This document shows positions 33,023-42,214 of a stretch of DNA of 64,000 nt, piece after piece. The position numbers and the translations under genes are program-made. The stretch covers positions 1-64,000 of the forward strand of contig NZ_JANDBD010000012.1 in the NCBI RefSeq assembly GCF_024320865.1. Direction: 5' to 3'. The stretch comes from Mycolicibacterium arenosum. GTDB lineage: Bacteria > Actinomycetota > Actinomycetes > Mycobacteriales > Mycobacteriaceae. The stretch's first letter is position 1, and every line of letters begins with the position of its first letter. The notes below the pieces were generated by a model. That model saw only the letters and a program-made list of their open reading frames with translations, was not told the DNA's origin and did not search any database.

Positions 33023-34081
33023 GTGACGGACGAGCCGCTCGGCAGCCATGTGCTCGAGCTCGAGCTGGCGGACGTCGTCGAGGAGACCGCCGACGCGCGC
33101 TCACTGGTCTTTCGAGTACCGGATGGCGTCGAGGTCTCCCCCGACAAGCTGGGGTACCGGCCGGGGCAGTTCCTCACGCTTCGGGTGCCCAGCGACCGCA
33201 CCGGGTCGGTCGCGCGCTGCTACTCGCTGTGCAGCTCCCCGCACACCGACGACCGGCTGACCGTCACGGTGAAGCGGACCGACGGCGGCTACGCGTCGCA
33301 CTGGCTCTGCGACAACGCGCACGTCGGTATGAAGATGCACGTCCTGGCCCCATCGGGAACGTTCACGCCGGCGAATCTCGACACCGACTTCCTGCTGCTC
33401 GCGGCGGGCAGCGGCATCACGCCGATGATGGCGATCTGCAAGTCCGCGCTCTCAGAGGGCGCCGGCCAGGTGACCCTGGTCTACGCCAACCGCGACGAGA
33501 CGTCGGTGATCTTCGCGGCCGCACTGCGCGAGCTCGCCGCCAAGTACCCCGACCGGCTGACCGTCGTGCACTGGCTGGAGTCGGTGCAGGGGTTGCCGAG
33601 CGCCGTCGCGCTCACCGGGCTCATCGGTCCCTACACCGGCCGGGAGGCGTTCATCTGCGGACCGGGCCCGTTCATGGCGGCCGCCGAAGAGGCGCTCACG
33701 ACCGCCGGTGCCGCACGGGAAAGCATTCACATCGAGGTGTTCAAGTCGCTGGAGTCGGATCCGTTCGCGGCCGTCGTAATCGCCGAGGACGACAGCGACG
33801 AGGGGCCCGCGACCGCCGTGGTGATGCTGGACGGCGAAACCCACGAAGTGCGCTGGCCGCGCTCCGCCAAGCTGCTCGACGTGCTGCTGGACAAGGGGCT
33901 CGACGCACCGTTCTCGTGCCGTGAGGGGCACTGCGGCGCGTGCGCGGTGTTGAAGACGTCGGGCGACGTCGACATGCACGTCAACGACGTGCTGGAGCAG
34001 TCCGATCTGGACGAGGGCCTCATCCTGGCGTGCCAGGCGCACCCGTTGTCGGATTCGGTTGAAGTCACCTACGACGAGTAG
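33023..34081 (+). CDS. kshB: Ketosteroid 9-alpha-hydroxylase reductase KshB
   Basis: 352 residues, GTG start with GGAGGAGACGCAGC upstream. An FAD-binding barrel (RCYSLCSSPH near 75), an NAD(P)H domain (LLLAAGSGITPMMAI; FICGPGPFM) and a C-terminal plant-type ferredoxin domain with 2Fe-2S cysteines 299, 304, 307 and 337 (CREGHCGAC) give the class IA reductase order. It corresponds to Rv3571 and passes electrons to the KshA oxygenase, which opens ring B. KshA is not in this window. Confidence 0.94.
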   Translation: MTDEPLGSHVLELELADVVEETADARSLVFRVPDGVEVSPDKLGYRPGQFLTLRVPSDRTGSVARCYSLCSSPHTDDRLTVTVKRTDGGYASHWLCDNAHVGMKMHVLAPSGTFTPANLDTDFLLLAAGSGITPMMAICKSALSEGAGQVTLVYANRDETSVIFAAALRELAAKYPDRLTVVHWLESVQGLPSAVALTGLIGPYTGREAFICGPGPFMAAAEEALTTAGAARESIHIEVFKSLESDPFAAVVIAEDDSDEGPATAVVMLDGETHEVRWPRSAKLLDVLLDKGLDAPFSCREGHCGACAVLKTSGDVDMHVNDVLEQSDLDEGLILACQAHPLSDSVEVTYDE

Positions 34082-34123
34082 CGGCCGGGCTAACCTGAGC
34101 CGCGCCACTGAGAGGACAGCACG

Positions 34124-34663
34124 ATGACACGGTTTGCCGGAATCGCCGCAGCGCTCTCGGCGACGCTGCTGGTGCTCGCGCTCGTCACGCCCATGTCGGT
34201 GGCGTCGGCGGCGGAGAACACCATGACGAAGTCGATTCCGGTCGACGGTGTCACCCAGTTGGAGATCCACACCACCGCCAACTGCGTTCCCAACGACCAG
34301 TGCTACTTCACGGCCCGGTCGAATCTCCTGACTCCGCAGGGGCCGACCGGATTCCCGCCGCAGTTCTACGCGCGACAGAACGTCACCGTTCGCTCCTCGG
34401 ACCGGATGTCCTACATGGAGTCCGATTTCAACGCGCCGAACACGCGGGAGTTCAAGTCGATCACCGACAACGAGTTCTCCACCGTCTACTTCGACGGCGG
34501 CCCGCCCGAGAAGTTCACCGTGCACGGCAACACCAAGACGCTGGACTGGTCGACCGGGCAGTTGAAGCAGGACGCCGACTACATCGTCTGCTCCTACATC
34601 CAGGTCGTGTACGCGGGAGTGAACCTCACGTCGCCCACCGCCTGCGCCCGCACGACGTACTAG
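34124..34663 (+). CDS. Secreted protein of unknown function (Rv3572-like)
   Basis: 179 residues with a Sec signal peptide (TRFAGIAAALSATLLVLALVTPMSVASAAE, likely cut after ASA near 29). The mature part is beta-rich and contains two conserved Cys (TTANCVPNDQCYFTARS). It holds the Rv3572 position between kshB and fadE34, and synteny in mycobacteria is conserved, but no function is known. There is no lipobox. It might be an exported partner in steroid uptake, which is only a guess from location. Confidence 0.85.
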   Translation: MTRFAGIAAALSATLLVLALVTPMSVASAAENTMTKSIPVDGVTQLEIHTTANCVPNDQCYFTARSNLLTPQGPTGFPPQFYARQNVTVRSSDRMSYMESDFNAPNTREFKSITDNEFSTVYFDGGPPEKFTVHGNTKTLDWSTGQLKQDADYIVCSYIQVVYAGVNLTSPTACARTTY

Positions 34664-34677
34664 GAACCCCGCGAGCG

Positions 34678-36840
34678 TCAGCGAGGCAGGCCCAGCAGTC
34701 GCTCGCCCGCCAGCGTCAGCAGGATCTGCTCCGTGCCGCCCGCGATCGACAGGCAGCGGGTGTTGAGGAAGTACCGCACGTCGGGCGAGTCGACGATGCC
34801 CGCGCCGTCCTGGCTGTCCATGATGGCCTCGGCGAGGTTCTGCCGGTAGCGCACGCCGATGAGCTTGCGCACGCTCGACGGCGCACCCGGATCATGGCCG
34901 CCCACAGCCATTTTCGCGATCAGCTGGTCGAGGAGCGCGCCCACCTGAGCGGCCACGATCAACACGCCGAGTCGGTCGGCATCGGCGGGATCGATGTCGT
35001 CGGTACCGAGCACCTCGAGCAGGTGCTCCATCCCCTTGTCCAGCGCGCCGCCGGTGGCGATCGCGACGCGCTCGTTGGCCAGCGTCGTGCGCGCCAGTGC
35101 CCAGCCTCCGTCGACGGGGCCGACGACCATCTCGTCGGGCACGAACAGGTCGTCGAAGAACACCTCGTTGAACAGTGCCTCACCGGTGATCTCGCGTAGC
35201 GGGCGGATGTCGATGCCCGCCGACTTCATGTCGACCAGGAAGTACGTGATGCCCTTGTGCTTCGGCGCGTCCGGGTTCGTGCGCGCCAGGCAGATCCCCC
35301 AGTCGGCGCGGTGCGCATTCGACGTCCACACCTTCTGCCCGGTCAGCTTCCAGCCGCCGTCGGTGCGAACGGCCTTGGTGCGCAACGCCGCCAGGTCGGA
35401 ACCCGCACCGGGCTCACTGAAGAGTTGGCACCAGTAGACGTCGCCGTTGAGCGTGCCGGGGATGAATCGCTCGATCTGCTCCGGTGTGCCGTGCCCGAGA
35501 ATCGTCGGCGCCGCCCACCAGCCGATCGAGATGTCGGGCCGCACCACCTTCGCGGCCTCGAGTTCCTGGTCGATCACCAACTGCTCCGCAGGCGACGCCC
35601 CACGGCCGTACGGCTTCGGCCAGTGCGGCGCCATCAGTCCGGTCTCGGCGAGCGCGGCCTGCCGCTTCTCCTCGGGCAGCGCGGCGATGTCGACGACCGT
35701 GGCCGCGATCTCGGCCCGGATGTCCTCGCCCTCGGTGACGTCGACGAACAACTGACGACGCACGCCCGACCGGGTCAGCTGCGCGCTGCGGCGCAGCCAG
35801 AACGACTTCCCGCCCAGGAACTGCGCGTTGGCGTACGCGCGCCGCATGTAGAGGTGCGCGTCGTGCTCCCATGTGATGCCGATGCCGCCGAGCACCTGAA
35901 TGCAGTCCCGCGCGTTCACCTTCTCCGCCTCGATGCCGACGGCCGAGGCGACGGCCACGGCGATGGCCAGCTGCGCCGGATCGGGATCGCCGACCGCGCT
36001 CGCGGCATCGGCGGCGGCGACGGAGATCTGCTGCGAGCGCAATAGCATCTCGGCGCACATGTGCTTGACGGCCTGGAAGCTTCCGATCGGCTTGCCGAAC
36101 TGCTCGCGGACCTTCGCGTACTCGGCTGCGGTGTCGAGCATCCAGCGGGCGAGCCCGGCCGCCTCGGCGGCCAGCACGGTCGCCGTCAGATCCACCATGC
36201 GCTCGGCGGACGCGTCGAGCACCGTCGCCGTCGCGGAGTCCAGGCGGACTCGCGCCAGCGGTCGCGAGAAGTCGGTTGCCGCAAGCGGTTCGACGGTGAC
36301 GCCGTCCGTCGTGGCGTCAACCACGATCCACTGTTCTCCGGCGGGCAGCAGCAGCACCGAGTCTACGAGCCCCCCGAGCACGTACTCGGCCGTGCCGGAG
36401 GCCGTGCAGCCCCCCCCGGTCGCTTCGCTCCCGCCCGCCGTGTTCCCGTCGAGCACGATGTCCGACCGCAGCGCCACACCGGCGGTGCGCGTGCCCGCCG
36501 CGAGCGCGTCCAGCAGGTTCGCGTCGGTGACGACCAGGGTGGCCAGCGCGGTCGGCGCCACGGGTCCGGGCACCAACGCGGCTGCGGCCTCGTCGACCAT
36601 CGCGCACAGATCCTCGACCGTTCCACCCGCGCCGCCCAGATCCTCGGGGATCGCGACGCCGAAGATCCCCAGCTGCGCCAGACCGTCGTACGGCGCGCGC
36701 CACGCGTCGGGCGTGCCCTGCTCGATGGCCCGCACCGCCTGGATCGATGCCGAGGACGCCGCCCAGTCGCGCACCATGTCGCGCGCAGCAAATTGATCGT
36801 CGGTACCGGGAATGGACACTGCAACGGCAGACTGAGCCAT
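34678..36840 (-). CDS. fadE34: Fused acyl-CoA dehydrogenase FadE34
   Basis: 720 residues from the ATG at 36840, which has AGGAGG upstream; longer frames are unlikely. It is a double acyl-CoA dehydrogenase. An N-terminal FadE-like half includes AVEYA-type VREQFGKPIGSFQAVKHM and IQVLGGIGITWEHDAHLYMRRA. A second half has QLFSEPGAGSDLAALRTKA, WKLTGQKVWTSNAHRAD and a C-terminal SIAGGTEQILLTLAGERLLGLPR. It corresponds to Rv3573c, reported to act in cholesterol side-chain oxidation. The upstream KstR box at 36883 is shared with divergent kstR. Confidence 0.94.
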   Translation of the reverse strand: MAQSAVAVSIPGTDDQFAARDMVRDWAASSASIQAVRAIEQGTPDAWRAPYDGLAQLGIFGVAIPEDLGGAGGTVEDLCAMVDEAAAALVPGPVAPTALATLVVTDANLLDALAAGTRTAGVALRSDIVLDGNTAGGSEATGGGCTASGTAEYVLGGLVDSVLLLPAGEQWIVVDATTDGVTVEPLAATDFSRPLARVRLDSATATVLDASAERMVDLTATVLAAEAAGLARWMLDTAAEYAKVREQFGKPIGSFQAVKHMCAEMLLRSQQISVAAADAASAVGDPDPAQLAIAVAVASAVGIEAEKVNARDCIQVLGGIGITWEHDAHLYMRRAYANAQFLGGKSFWLRRSAQLTRSGVRRQLFVDVTEGEDIRAEIAATVVDIAALPEEKRQAALAETGLMAPHWPKPYGRGASPAEQLVIDQELEAAKVVRPDISIGWWAAPTILGHGTPEQIERFIPGTLNGDVYWCQLFSEPGAGSDLAALRTKAVRTDGGWKLTGQKVWTSNAHRADWGICLARTNPDAPKHKGITYFLVDMKSAGIDIRPLREITGEALFNEVFFDDLFVPDEMVVGPVDGGWALARTTLANERVAIATGGALDKGMEHLLEVLGTDDIDPADADRLGVLIVAAQVGALLDQLIAKMAVGGHDPGAPSSVRKLIGVRYRQNLAEAIMDSQDGAGIVDSPDVRYFLNTRCLSIAGGTEQILLTLAGERLLGLPR

Positions 36841-36882
36841 CTTCGGCCTCCTAGCCTTGGGTGAGAAGACGATGCTTCCCAC

Positions 36883-36896
36883 TAGAACGTGTTCTA
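36883..36896. promoter_or_regulatory. KstR operator (TAGAACGTGTTCTA)
   Basis: Near-perfect palindrome that matches TnnAACnnGTTnnA completely. It lies 42 bp before fadE34 and upstream of kstR, so it can mediate both repression of fadE34 and kstR autoregulation. Confidence 0.92.
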
Positions 36897-37037
36897 ATGG
36901 TGACAGCGATCGAACGTCAAGTCGACCGCCGTTCGACCAGGACACGCGGGTGTCTCGGGGGCACGGAGGTGGGAGAACATGAAGCGCGATGCGTATCGTT
37001 TTCACCCCGTGCGCAAAGAGAAAGTGGGGTCAGGGGC

Positions 37038-37724
37038 ATGTCCGGATCATCGATCCCATCAGCTACAAACCCGGGTTCGGGGTCCGATTCGACCGCCGGC
37101 CCTCGTCGGGTGATGAACGTGGCCGTTCTCGCCGAGTCCGAACTCGGATCCGAAGCCCAGCGCGAACGCCGTAAGCGCATCCTCGATGCCACCCTCGCGA
37201 TCGCGTCGAAGGGCGGCTACGAAGCGGTGCAGATGCGCGCCGTCGCCGAACGCGCCGACGTCGCCGTCGGCACCCTGTACAGGTACTTTCCGTCGAAGGT
37301 GCACCTTCTGGTCTCGGCCCTGGGCCGCGAGTTCGAGCGCATCGACGCCAAGACCGATCGCGCGTCGCTTGCGGGCGGGACCCCGTATCAGCGCCTCAAC
37401 ATGATGGTCGGCAGGCTGAACCGCGCGATGCAGCGCAACCCGCTGCTCACCGAGGCCATGACGCGCGCGTTCGTCTTCGCCGACGCGTCCGCCGCGGGTG
37501 AGGTTGATCACGTCGGCAAACTCATGGACTCGATGTTCGCGCGCGCGATGAGCGAGGGCGAGCCGACCGAGGACCAGTACCACATCGCTCGGGTGATCTC
37601 CGACGTCTGGCTGTCCAATCTGCTGGCCTGGCTGACGCGACGCGCGTCGGCCACCGACGTCAGCAAACGACTCGACCTCGCCATGCGGCTGCTCATCGGG
37701 GACGGCGAGCACCCTAAGATCTAG
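37038..37724 (+). CDS. kstR: TetR-family repressor KstR of cholesterol catabolism
   Basis: 228 residues from the ATG at 37038 (GTGGGG eight bases upstream); the ATG at 37113 gives 203 residues and cannot be excluded because the extra N-terminus is Ser/Gly-rich. The DNA-binding region VQMRAVAERADVAVGTLYRYFPSKVHLLVSALGREF and the C-terminal MTRAFVFADASAAGEVDHVGKLMD and ARVISDVWLSNLLAWLTRRASATDVSKRLDLAMRLL are essentially those of M. tuberculosis KstR (Rv3574). Its ligand is a 3-oxo-cholestenoyl-CoA-type thioester. Confidence 0.95.
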   Translation: MSGSSIPSATNPGSGSDSTAGPRRVMNVAVLAESELGSEAQRERRKRILDATLAIASKGGYEAVQMRAVAERADVAVGTLYRYFPSKVHLLVSALGREFERIDAKTDRASLAGGTPYQRLNMMVGRLNRAMQRNPLLTEAMTRAFVFADASAAGEVDHVGKLMDSMFARAMSEGEPTEDQYHIARVISDVWLSNLLAWLTRRASATDVSKRLDLAMRLLIGDGEHPKI

Positions 37725-37727
37725 GGG

Positions 37728-38471
37728 GTGCTTCCCCCCGAACTGACCGACGCGCTCGACGCTGCCGCGGGGAGTCCGCGCCTGCTTCTCACCTCCGACT
37801 TCGACGGCACACTCGCGCCCATCGTCGGGAACCCCGCTGACGCGCGCCCGCTGCCCGCGGCGGCCGATGCGCTGAGCGCGCTCGCCGACGTTCCCGACAC
37901 CACCGTCGCGCTGATCTCCGGGCGCGCGCTGGCGGTGCTGCGCGAGCTGTCCGGCGCCCCGCCGACCGTGCATCTCGTGGGTAGCCACGGCGCGGAGTTC
38001 GACACCGGCTTCACCCACCCGATCGACGGAGACCTGTTGGCGCGCATCATCGCCGAGCTGCGATCGATCGCCGAGGGGCGGCCCGGAGTCGCGGTCGAGA
38101 CCAAGCCCGCCAGCGTCGCACTACACGTGCGCAACGCGTCGGCAGCTGACGGCGAAGCGGCGTTGGCGGCAGCCGAGGTGGCATCGCAGCACTGGGGCGC
38201 CCACGCGACCGCAGGCAAGGCCGTCCTGGAATTCGCGGTGCTGCGGACCGACAAGGGCGAGGCCGTCGACATCCTCCGCGAGCAGTGCGACGCAACCGCG
38301 GTGGTGTTCCTCGGCGACGACGTCACAGACGAGAAGGCGTTCCGGCGGATGCGCGCGGCCGACGTCGGCGTGAAGGTCGGGCCGGGAGACACGCTCGCGC
38401 GGTACCGCGTCGACACCCCCGACGACGTCGCCGAGACGATCGCCTATCTGCTGGCCGCACGCAGGTGCTGA
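37728..38471 (+). CDS. otsB: Trehalose-6-phosphate phosphatase
   Basis: 247 residues, GTG start 3 bp after the kstR stop. It is a HAD-family protein: nucleophile Asp25 in LLTSDFDGTLAPI, LISGRALAVL, GSHGAEF and the Mg-binding FLGDDVTDEKAF. These are the trehalose-phosphatase (OtsB) motifs, and the length is normal for a single-domain bacterial form. It probably shares a transcript with kstR and overlaps the downstream kinase-like gene. It hydrolyses trehalose-6-phosphate to trehalose, an osmolyte and precursor for cell-wall glycolipids. Confidence 0.9.
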   Translation: MLPPELTDALDAAAGSPRLLLTSDFDGTLAPIVGNPADARPLPAAADALSALADVPDTTVALISGRALAVLRELSGAPPTVHLVGSHGAEFDTGFTHPIDGDLLARIIAELRSIAEGRPGVAVETKPASVALHVRNASAADGEAALAAAEVASQHWGAHATAGKAVLEFAVLRTDKGEAVDILREQCDATAVVFLGDDVTDEKAFRRMRAADVGVKVGPGDTLARYRVDTPDDVAETIAYLLAARRC

Positions 38472-39409
38472 CCCCCGGCGAGATGACCGCCCGCACCGGA
38501 CGCGCGGTGGCGGCCGCCCGTGCCGCCGGGACGGCTCTCGGAGTTCGCGTCGACGAACCCCGCGTGCTCTACGACGTCTTCTCCGTCATCGTGCACCTCG
38601 CGCCGTCGCCGGTGGTGGTGCGGGTGCCGACCGTGTTGCCGCCGTCGCGAATCGGAGACCCCGAAGCCCAGGCCGCCCAGCAGCGACGCGAACTCGCCGT
38701 CACCGGATGGCTCGCGGACCGCGGCCATCCCGTCGTGCCGCCGAGCGCATTGGTTCCCCCGGAACCCGTGCTGCGAGAGGGCTTCTCGATGACTTTCTGG
38801 CAGCTCGTCGATGTCCTCGACACCCCACCGGACCTCGAGACCCGCGTCGCGCAGACGACGCGGCTGCACGCGGCGCTGCGCGACTACCCGACTTCCAGTG
38901 GCGAGCTCTCGTTCTGGGCACCGTACGGCACCTACATCCCCGAGGGACTGATCGCACTGGAGGACATGCCCGACGTGCTCGACCGCGCTGATCTTCAACG
39001 GGCTCAACGGGAATGGTCGATCATTGCTCCGGTGCTCACGTCGCAGTCCGCGTTCGAGGCCGCGTTCCCCGGCGTCCCGATACAGCCGATTCACGGAGAT
39101 GCGCCCTACCACAACATGATCACGACTCCAGCCGGTGAGCTGTGGTCGGATTTCGAACTCGTCACGCTCGGCGCCGTCGAATCCGATCTCGCGATGGTGG
39201 GGCGCGACGCCCTGCGGGCGTACGACGATGCCGCGCGGAATCTCGGGGTGCGCACGCTCAACCCCGACGTCCTTCGCATCACCGACGCTGCGGCGAACCT
39301 CGCGGTGGTGTCGTGCCTGGCGATGGCGCCCCAGCTGCCGATGCTGGTCGGCGGCGTCGCCCCCGCGCTCGACGCGTGGCGGGCCACACCAGAGCTCACC
39401 TCGCTCTAG
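38465..39409 (+). CDS. Aminoglycoside phosphotransferase (APH)-family kinase-like protein
   Basis: 314 residues from the GTG at 38465, 7 nt inside otsB; the ATG at 38483 is an alternative. The catalytic-loop motif PIHGDAPYHNMI (HGDxxxxN) and WSDFELVTLGAVESDLAM (the Mg-binding Asp) identify the APH/choline-kinase fold. The N-terminal nucleotide-binding lobe reads VIVHLAPSPVVVRVP. The substrate is unknown; the overlap with otsB hints at a sugar or small molecule, by inference. It converges on the LacI gene with a 4-nt overlap. Confidence 0.82.
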   Translation: MLTPGEMTARTGRAVAAARAAGTALGVRVDEPRVLYDVFSVIVHLAPSPVVVRVPTVLPPSRIGDPEAQAAQQRRELAVTGWLADRGHPVVPPSALVPPEPVLREGFSMTFWQLVDVLDTPPDLETRVAQTTRLHAALRDYPTSSGELSFWAPYGTYIPEGLIALEDMPDVLDRADLQRAQREWSIIAPVLTSQSAFEAAFPGVPIQPIHGDAPYHNMITTPAGELWSDFELVTLGAVESDLAMVGRDALRAYDDAARNLGVRTLNPDVLRITDAAANLAVVSCLAMAPQLPMLVGGVAPALDAWRATPELTSL

Positions 39410-40506
39410 GCGGGCGGACCCGATGTCCTGCCGCGGACCACCTCCGTGGCGAGAACGTCGACGACGGGCAGCCCCGATCGCGGCGGATCGTGCAGGAGTC
39501 GCCCTGCGCGCCTGCCCTTCTCGACGCTGGACTGCGTCACGGTGGTCAGACCGCGGGCCAGCGCCTCGGGCACCCCGTCGAAACCCGTCACCGTCATCTG
39601 GCCGGGCACGTAAATGCCGTGCGCACGTAGGTGATCCATCGCGGAGAGCGCGAGAACGTCTGCCGTGCACATGATCGCGGTTACCTGCGGCTGCGCCGCG
39701 AGTGCCACCTCGACGGCCGAGCCGCCCGATGACGGCAGGTGTTCGTAGCTCTCCACCACGGTGAGGGCGTCCGAGTCGAGCCCCGCGGCCCGCATCGCGT
39801 CGAGCACCCCGCCGATCCGCTCACGCTGAACGTGGAAGTGGGGGGACTGCAGTCGGTCCGCCTTCGCGACGGCGGGGGCGGTCGACTCGTAGGGCCAGTC
39901 CCGGCCCAGCCGCATGGTCAGCAGCGCAATCCGCCGATGCCCCAGACCCACAACGTGTTCCGCCATCGCCCGCATGGCGGCACGGTCGTCGATGCAGACC
40001 CGAGAGGCACCCGGCACGTCCATCGGCTGGTCGACGACGACCGTCGGCAGGCCGCGCTGCTGGATCACGTTCAAATAGGGATCGTCGTCGGATGCCGAGT
40101 AGACGACGAAGCCGTCGACACCGGCGGCCAGGACGGCGGCGGTGCCGTCCTCGACGGAACGGCTGGGCCCGACGGCGATGAGCAGCAGGCCCTGCCCCGC
40201 CTCCTCACACGATTCGGCCAGTCCCGTCACGAAGCCGAGCGCCGCCGGATCGTTGAAGGAGTAATTCAACGGTTCGGTGATCATCAGTCCGACGGCGCCG
40301 GCCCTGCGGGTGCGCAGCGACCGGGCGACGGGATCCGGCCCCGGATAGCCCATGTCCCTGGCTGCGGCCAGCACGCGCTCGCGCAACTCGGTCGAGAGTT
40401 GGTCGGGCCGGTTGTAGGCGTTGGAGATCGTGGTCCGCGACACATTCAGCTCGGCGGCCAACGACGCCAAGGTCGCGCGACGGCGTGGCGCTGGACCTCG
40501 GGACAT
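39406..40506 (-). CDS. LacI-family transcriptional regulator (Rv3575c-like)
   Basis: 366 residues. The N-terminal LacI helix-turn-helix reads ATLASLAAELNVSRTTISNAYNRPDQLSTELRERVL. A periplasmic-binding-protein-type sensor domain follows, with VVYSASDDDPYL, SRVCIDDRAAMRAMAEHVVGLGHRRIALL and a C-terminal VTVTGFDGVPEALARGLTTVTQS. It matches the Rv3575c position. Its inducer and targets are unknown; it is the nearest regulator to otsB and the kinase-like gene, which converge on it. Confidence 0.93.
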   Translation of the reverse strand: MSRGPAPRRRATLASLAAELNVSRTTISNAYNRPDQLSTELRERVLAAARDMGYPGPDPVARSLRTRRAGAVGLMITEPLNYSFNDPAALGFVTGLAESCEEAGQGLLLIAVGPSRSVEDGTAAVLAAGVDGFVVYSASDDDPYLNVIQQRGLPTVVVDQPMDVPGASRVCIDDRAAMRAMAEHVVGLGHRRIALLTMRLGRDWPYESTAPAVAKADRLQSPHFHVQRERIGGVLDAMRAAGLDSDALTVVESYEHLPSSGGSAVEVALAAQPQVTAIMCTADVLALSAMDHLRAHGIYVPGQMTVTGFDGVPEALARGLTTVTQSSVEKGRRAGRLLHDPPRSGLPVVDVLATEVVRGRTSGPPA

Positions 40507-40517
40507 GCCTCATGAGG

Positions 40518-41408
40518 CTAGCGGATGAGCTCCTGTGCGCCGTGTTCCTGCGGCGCGGCTCTGCGATCGGTGCCCGTGCGCTGCGCGATCGACCACACCA
40601 CCAGCCAGACCAGCGACACGATGGTCACGATCACGAAGCTCGGCGGCACGTTGAACATCGCCGACACCGCGAGTCCGAGCCAGACACCCGCCACGGCCAA
40701 CACCGTCGACGCGGCCATCGCCGCCGCCGGTCGCGCCGTCAGCATGATCGCCGTCGCCGCGGGTGTCACCACCAACGCGAACAGCAGCAGCGTGCCGACG
40801 GCCTGGACCGCCATCGTCACCGACAAGCCCAACAGCGCCATGAAGACCACCGACAGCGCCCGCACCGGGACACCCTTGGCCTCGGCCACCTCCGCGTTGA
40901 CCGAAGCGAACAGCAGCGGCCGGTAGATCACCGCCACGACGACGGCCAGCACCGCGAGCGCCACCGCGAACGTGACCAGCTGCTCGTGGGTGACGGCGAG
41001 CAGGTTGCCGAACAGGACGTTGGTGACCGTGCTACTGCTCCTGGTGGCAAGGGAACTGAAGAACAGCCCCAGCCCGGTCGCCGCGGCCAGCACCGTTCCG
41101 GTCGCCACTTCTCGTTCCTCGGCGCGCTTTCCGAGCGCCCCGATCACCAGCGCACCGCCCACGCAGAAGACGGCCAAGCCGACCGTGACCGGAAGGCCCA
41201 CCAGCACCGCGCCGGTGGCACCGGGAAAGCCGATGTGCGCCAACGCGTGTGCGGCGAACGCACTGTTGCGCACGACGATGAAGTAGCCGATCAACCCAGC
41301 CGCCAACGCCACCAGCGTGCCGCCGATCAGAGCGTTGCGCATGAACGACGACGTCAGGATCTGCAGCCAGTTGTCCTGGTAGCCGAGGGCGAGCACGGTC
41401 GGGTGCAT
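40518..41408 (-). CDS. Metal (zinc) ABC transporter permease, ZnuB type
   Basis: 296 residues with about nine hydrophobic helices and the ABC-3 permease signature around ALAHIGFPGATGAVLVGLP and LSVTMAVQAVGTLLLFALVVTPAATA. It is the last gene of a three-gene operon (binding protein, ATPase, permease) and its ATG shares one base with the ATPase stop. The His-rich binding protein and a Zur-like box upstream make zinc the most likely substrate, though manganese cannot be excluded from the permease alone. Confidence 0.92.
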   Translation of the reverse strand: MHPTVLALGYQDNWLQILTSSFMRNALIGGTLVALAAGLIGYFIVVRNSAFAAHALAHIGFPGATGAVLVGLPVTVGLAVFCVGGALVIGALGKRAEEREVATGTVLAAATGLGLFFSSLATRSSSTVTNVLFGNLLAVTHEQLVTFAVALAVLAVVVAVIYRPLLFASVNAEVAEAKGVPVRALSVVFMALLGLSVTMAVQAVGTLLLFALVVTPAATAIMLTARPAAAMAASTVLAVAGVWLGLAVSAMFNVPPSFVIVTIVSLVWLVVWSIAQRTGTDRRAAPQEHGAQELIR

Positions 41409-42214
41409 CAGACGCTCCGCATGTAGAGGTCGCCCTGCGGGGTGTGTACGACTTGGATTGACGTTCCGTACAGGTGGCTGAGCAGATCCTCGTCGACCAC
41501 CTCGTCCATGGTGTCGAAGTGCGCGTGGCCGTCCAGCAGGTAGATCGCACCGTCGAGAATTCCGAGCAGCGGGTTCAGGTCGTGCGCCACGACCACGATC
41601 GTCACGCCGAAGTCGTCGCGAATTCGGGCGAGCAGCTTGACGATGTCGCGCTGGTTGCGAACGTCCAACGCGGTCAACGGTTCGTCGAGGATGAGCAGCT
41701 GGGGCCGCCCGACCAGAGCCTCCGCGATGGCAATGCGCTGCCGCTGCCCGCCGGACAGCTGGGAGAGCCGTTGGTGGGCGAACTCGAGCGCGTCGGTCGC
41801 GCGCAGAATCTCGTCGATGCGGGTGCGCTGTTCGCCGGTCGCCCTGCCGAAACCCCAGCGGTTGCCGGTCAATCCGAGCTGCACGGCGTCGGACGCGCGA
41901 ATCGCATTGCCGGCCGCAGCCGCGTAGTTCTGCGGCACGTACCCGATCGAGCCGGTGGCGGCGCCCGGCGACTTCCCCAGCACGCGCAGCTCGCCCGACG
42001 CGACCGGGATCATGCCGAGCACCGCGTGCAGCAGCGTGGTCTTACCCGAGCCGCTCGACCCGATGACGGCGACGATTCCACCGGCGGGTACGTCGAACGT
42101 GCCCTCCGACCAGATCAGCTTGCCGCCGCGGACGACGCTGACGTCCTCGAACGACAGGGCCGATTCCCGGGTCGCTGCGCTCCTGCCCTCCTGCGCGGAA
42201 TCAGGCTGGGACAC
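41408..42214 (-). CDS. Metal (zinc) ABC transporter ATPase, ZnuC type
   Basis: 268 residues from the GTG at 42214, which overlaps the binding-protein gene by 14 nt. Walker A is GSSGSGKTT near 52, the Q loop falls in YVPQNYA, the signature is LSQLSGGQRQRIAIAEAL, Walker B LLILDEPLTALD and the switch His is in VVVAHDLNPLL. It powers zinc import with the permease downstream. Confidence 0.94.
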   Translation of the reverse strand: MSQPDSAQEGRSAATRESALSFEDVSVVRGGKLIWSEGTFDVPAGGIVAVIGSSGSGKTTLLHAVLGMIPVASGELRVLGKSPGAATGSIGYVPQNYAAAAGNAIRASDAVQLGLTGNRWGFGRATGEQRTRIDEILRATDALEFAHQRLSQLSGGQRQRIAIAEALVGRPQLLILDEPLTALDVRNQRDIVKLLARIRDDFGVTIVVVAHDLNPLLGILDGAIYLLDGHAHFDTMDEVVDEDLLSHLYGTSIQVVHTPQGDLYMRSV

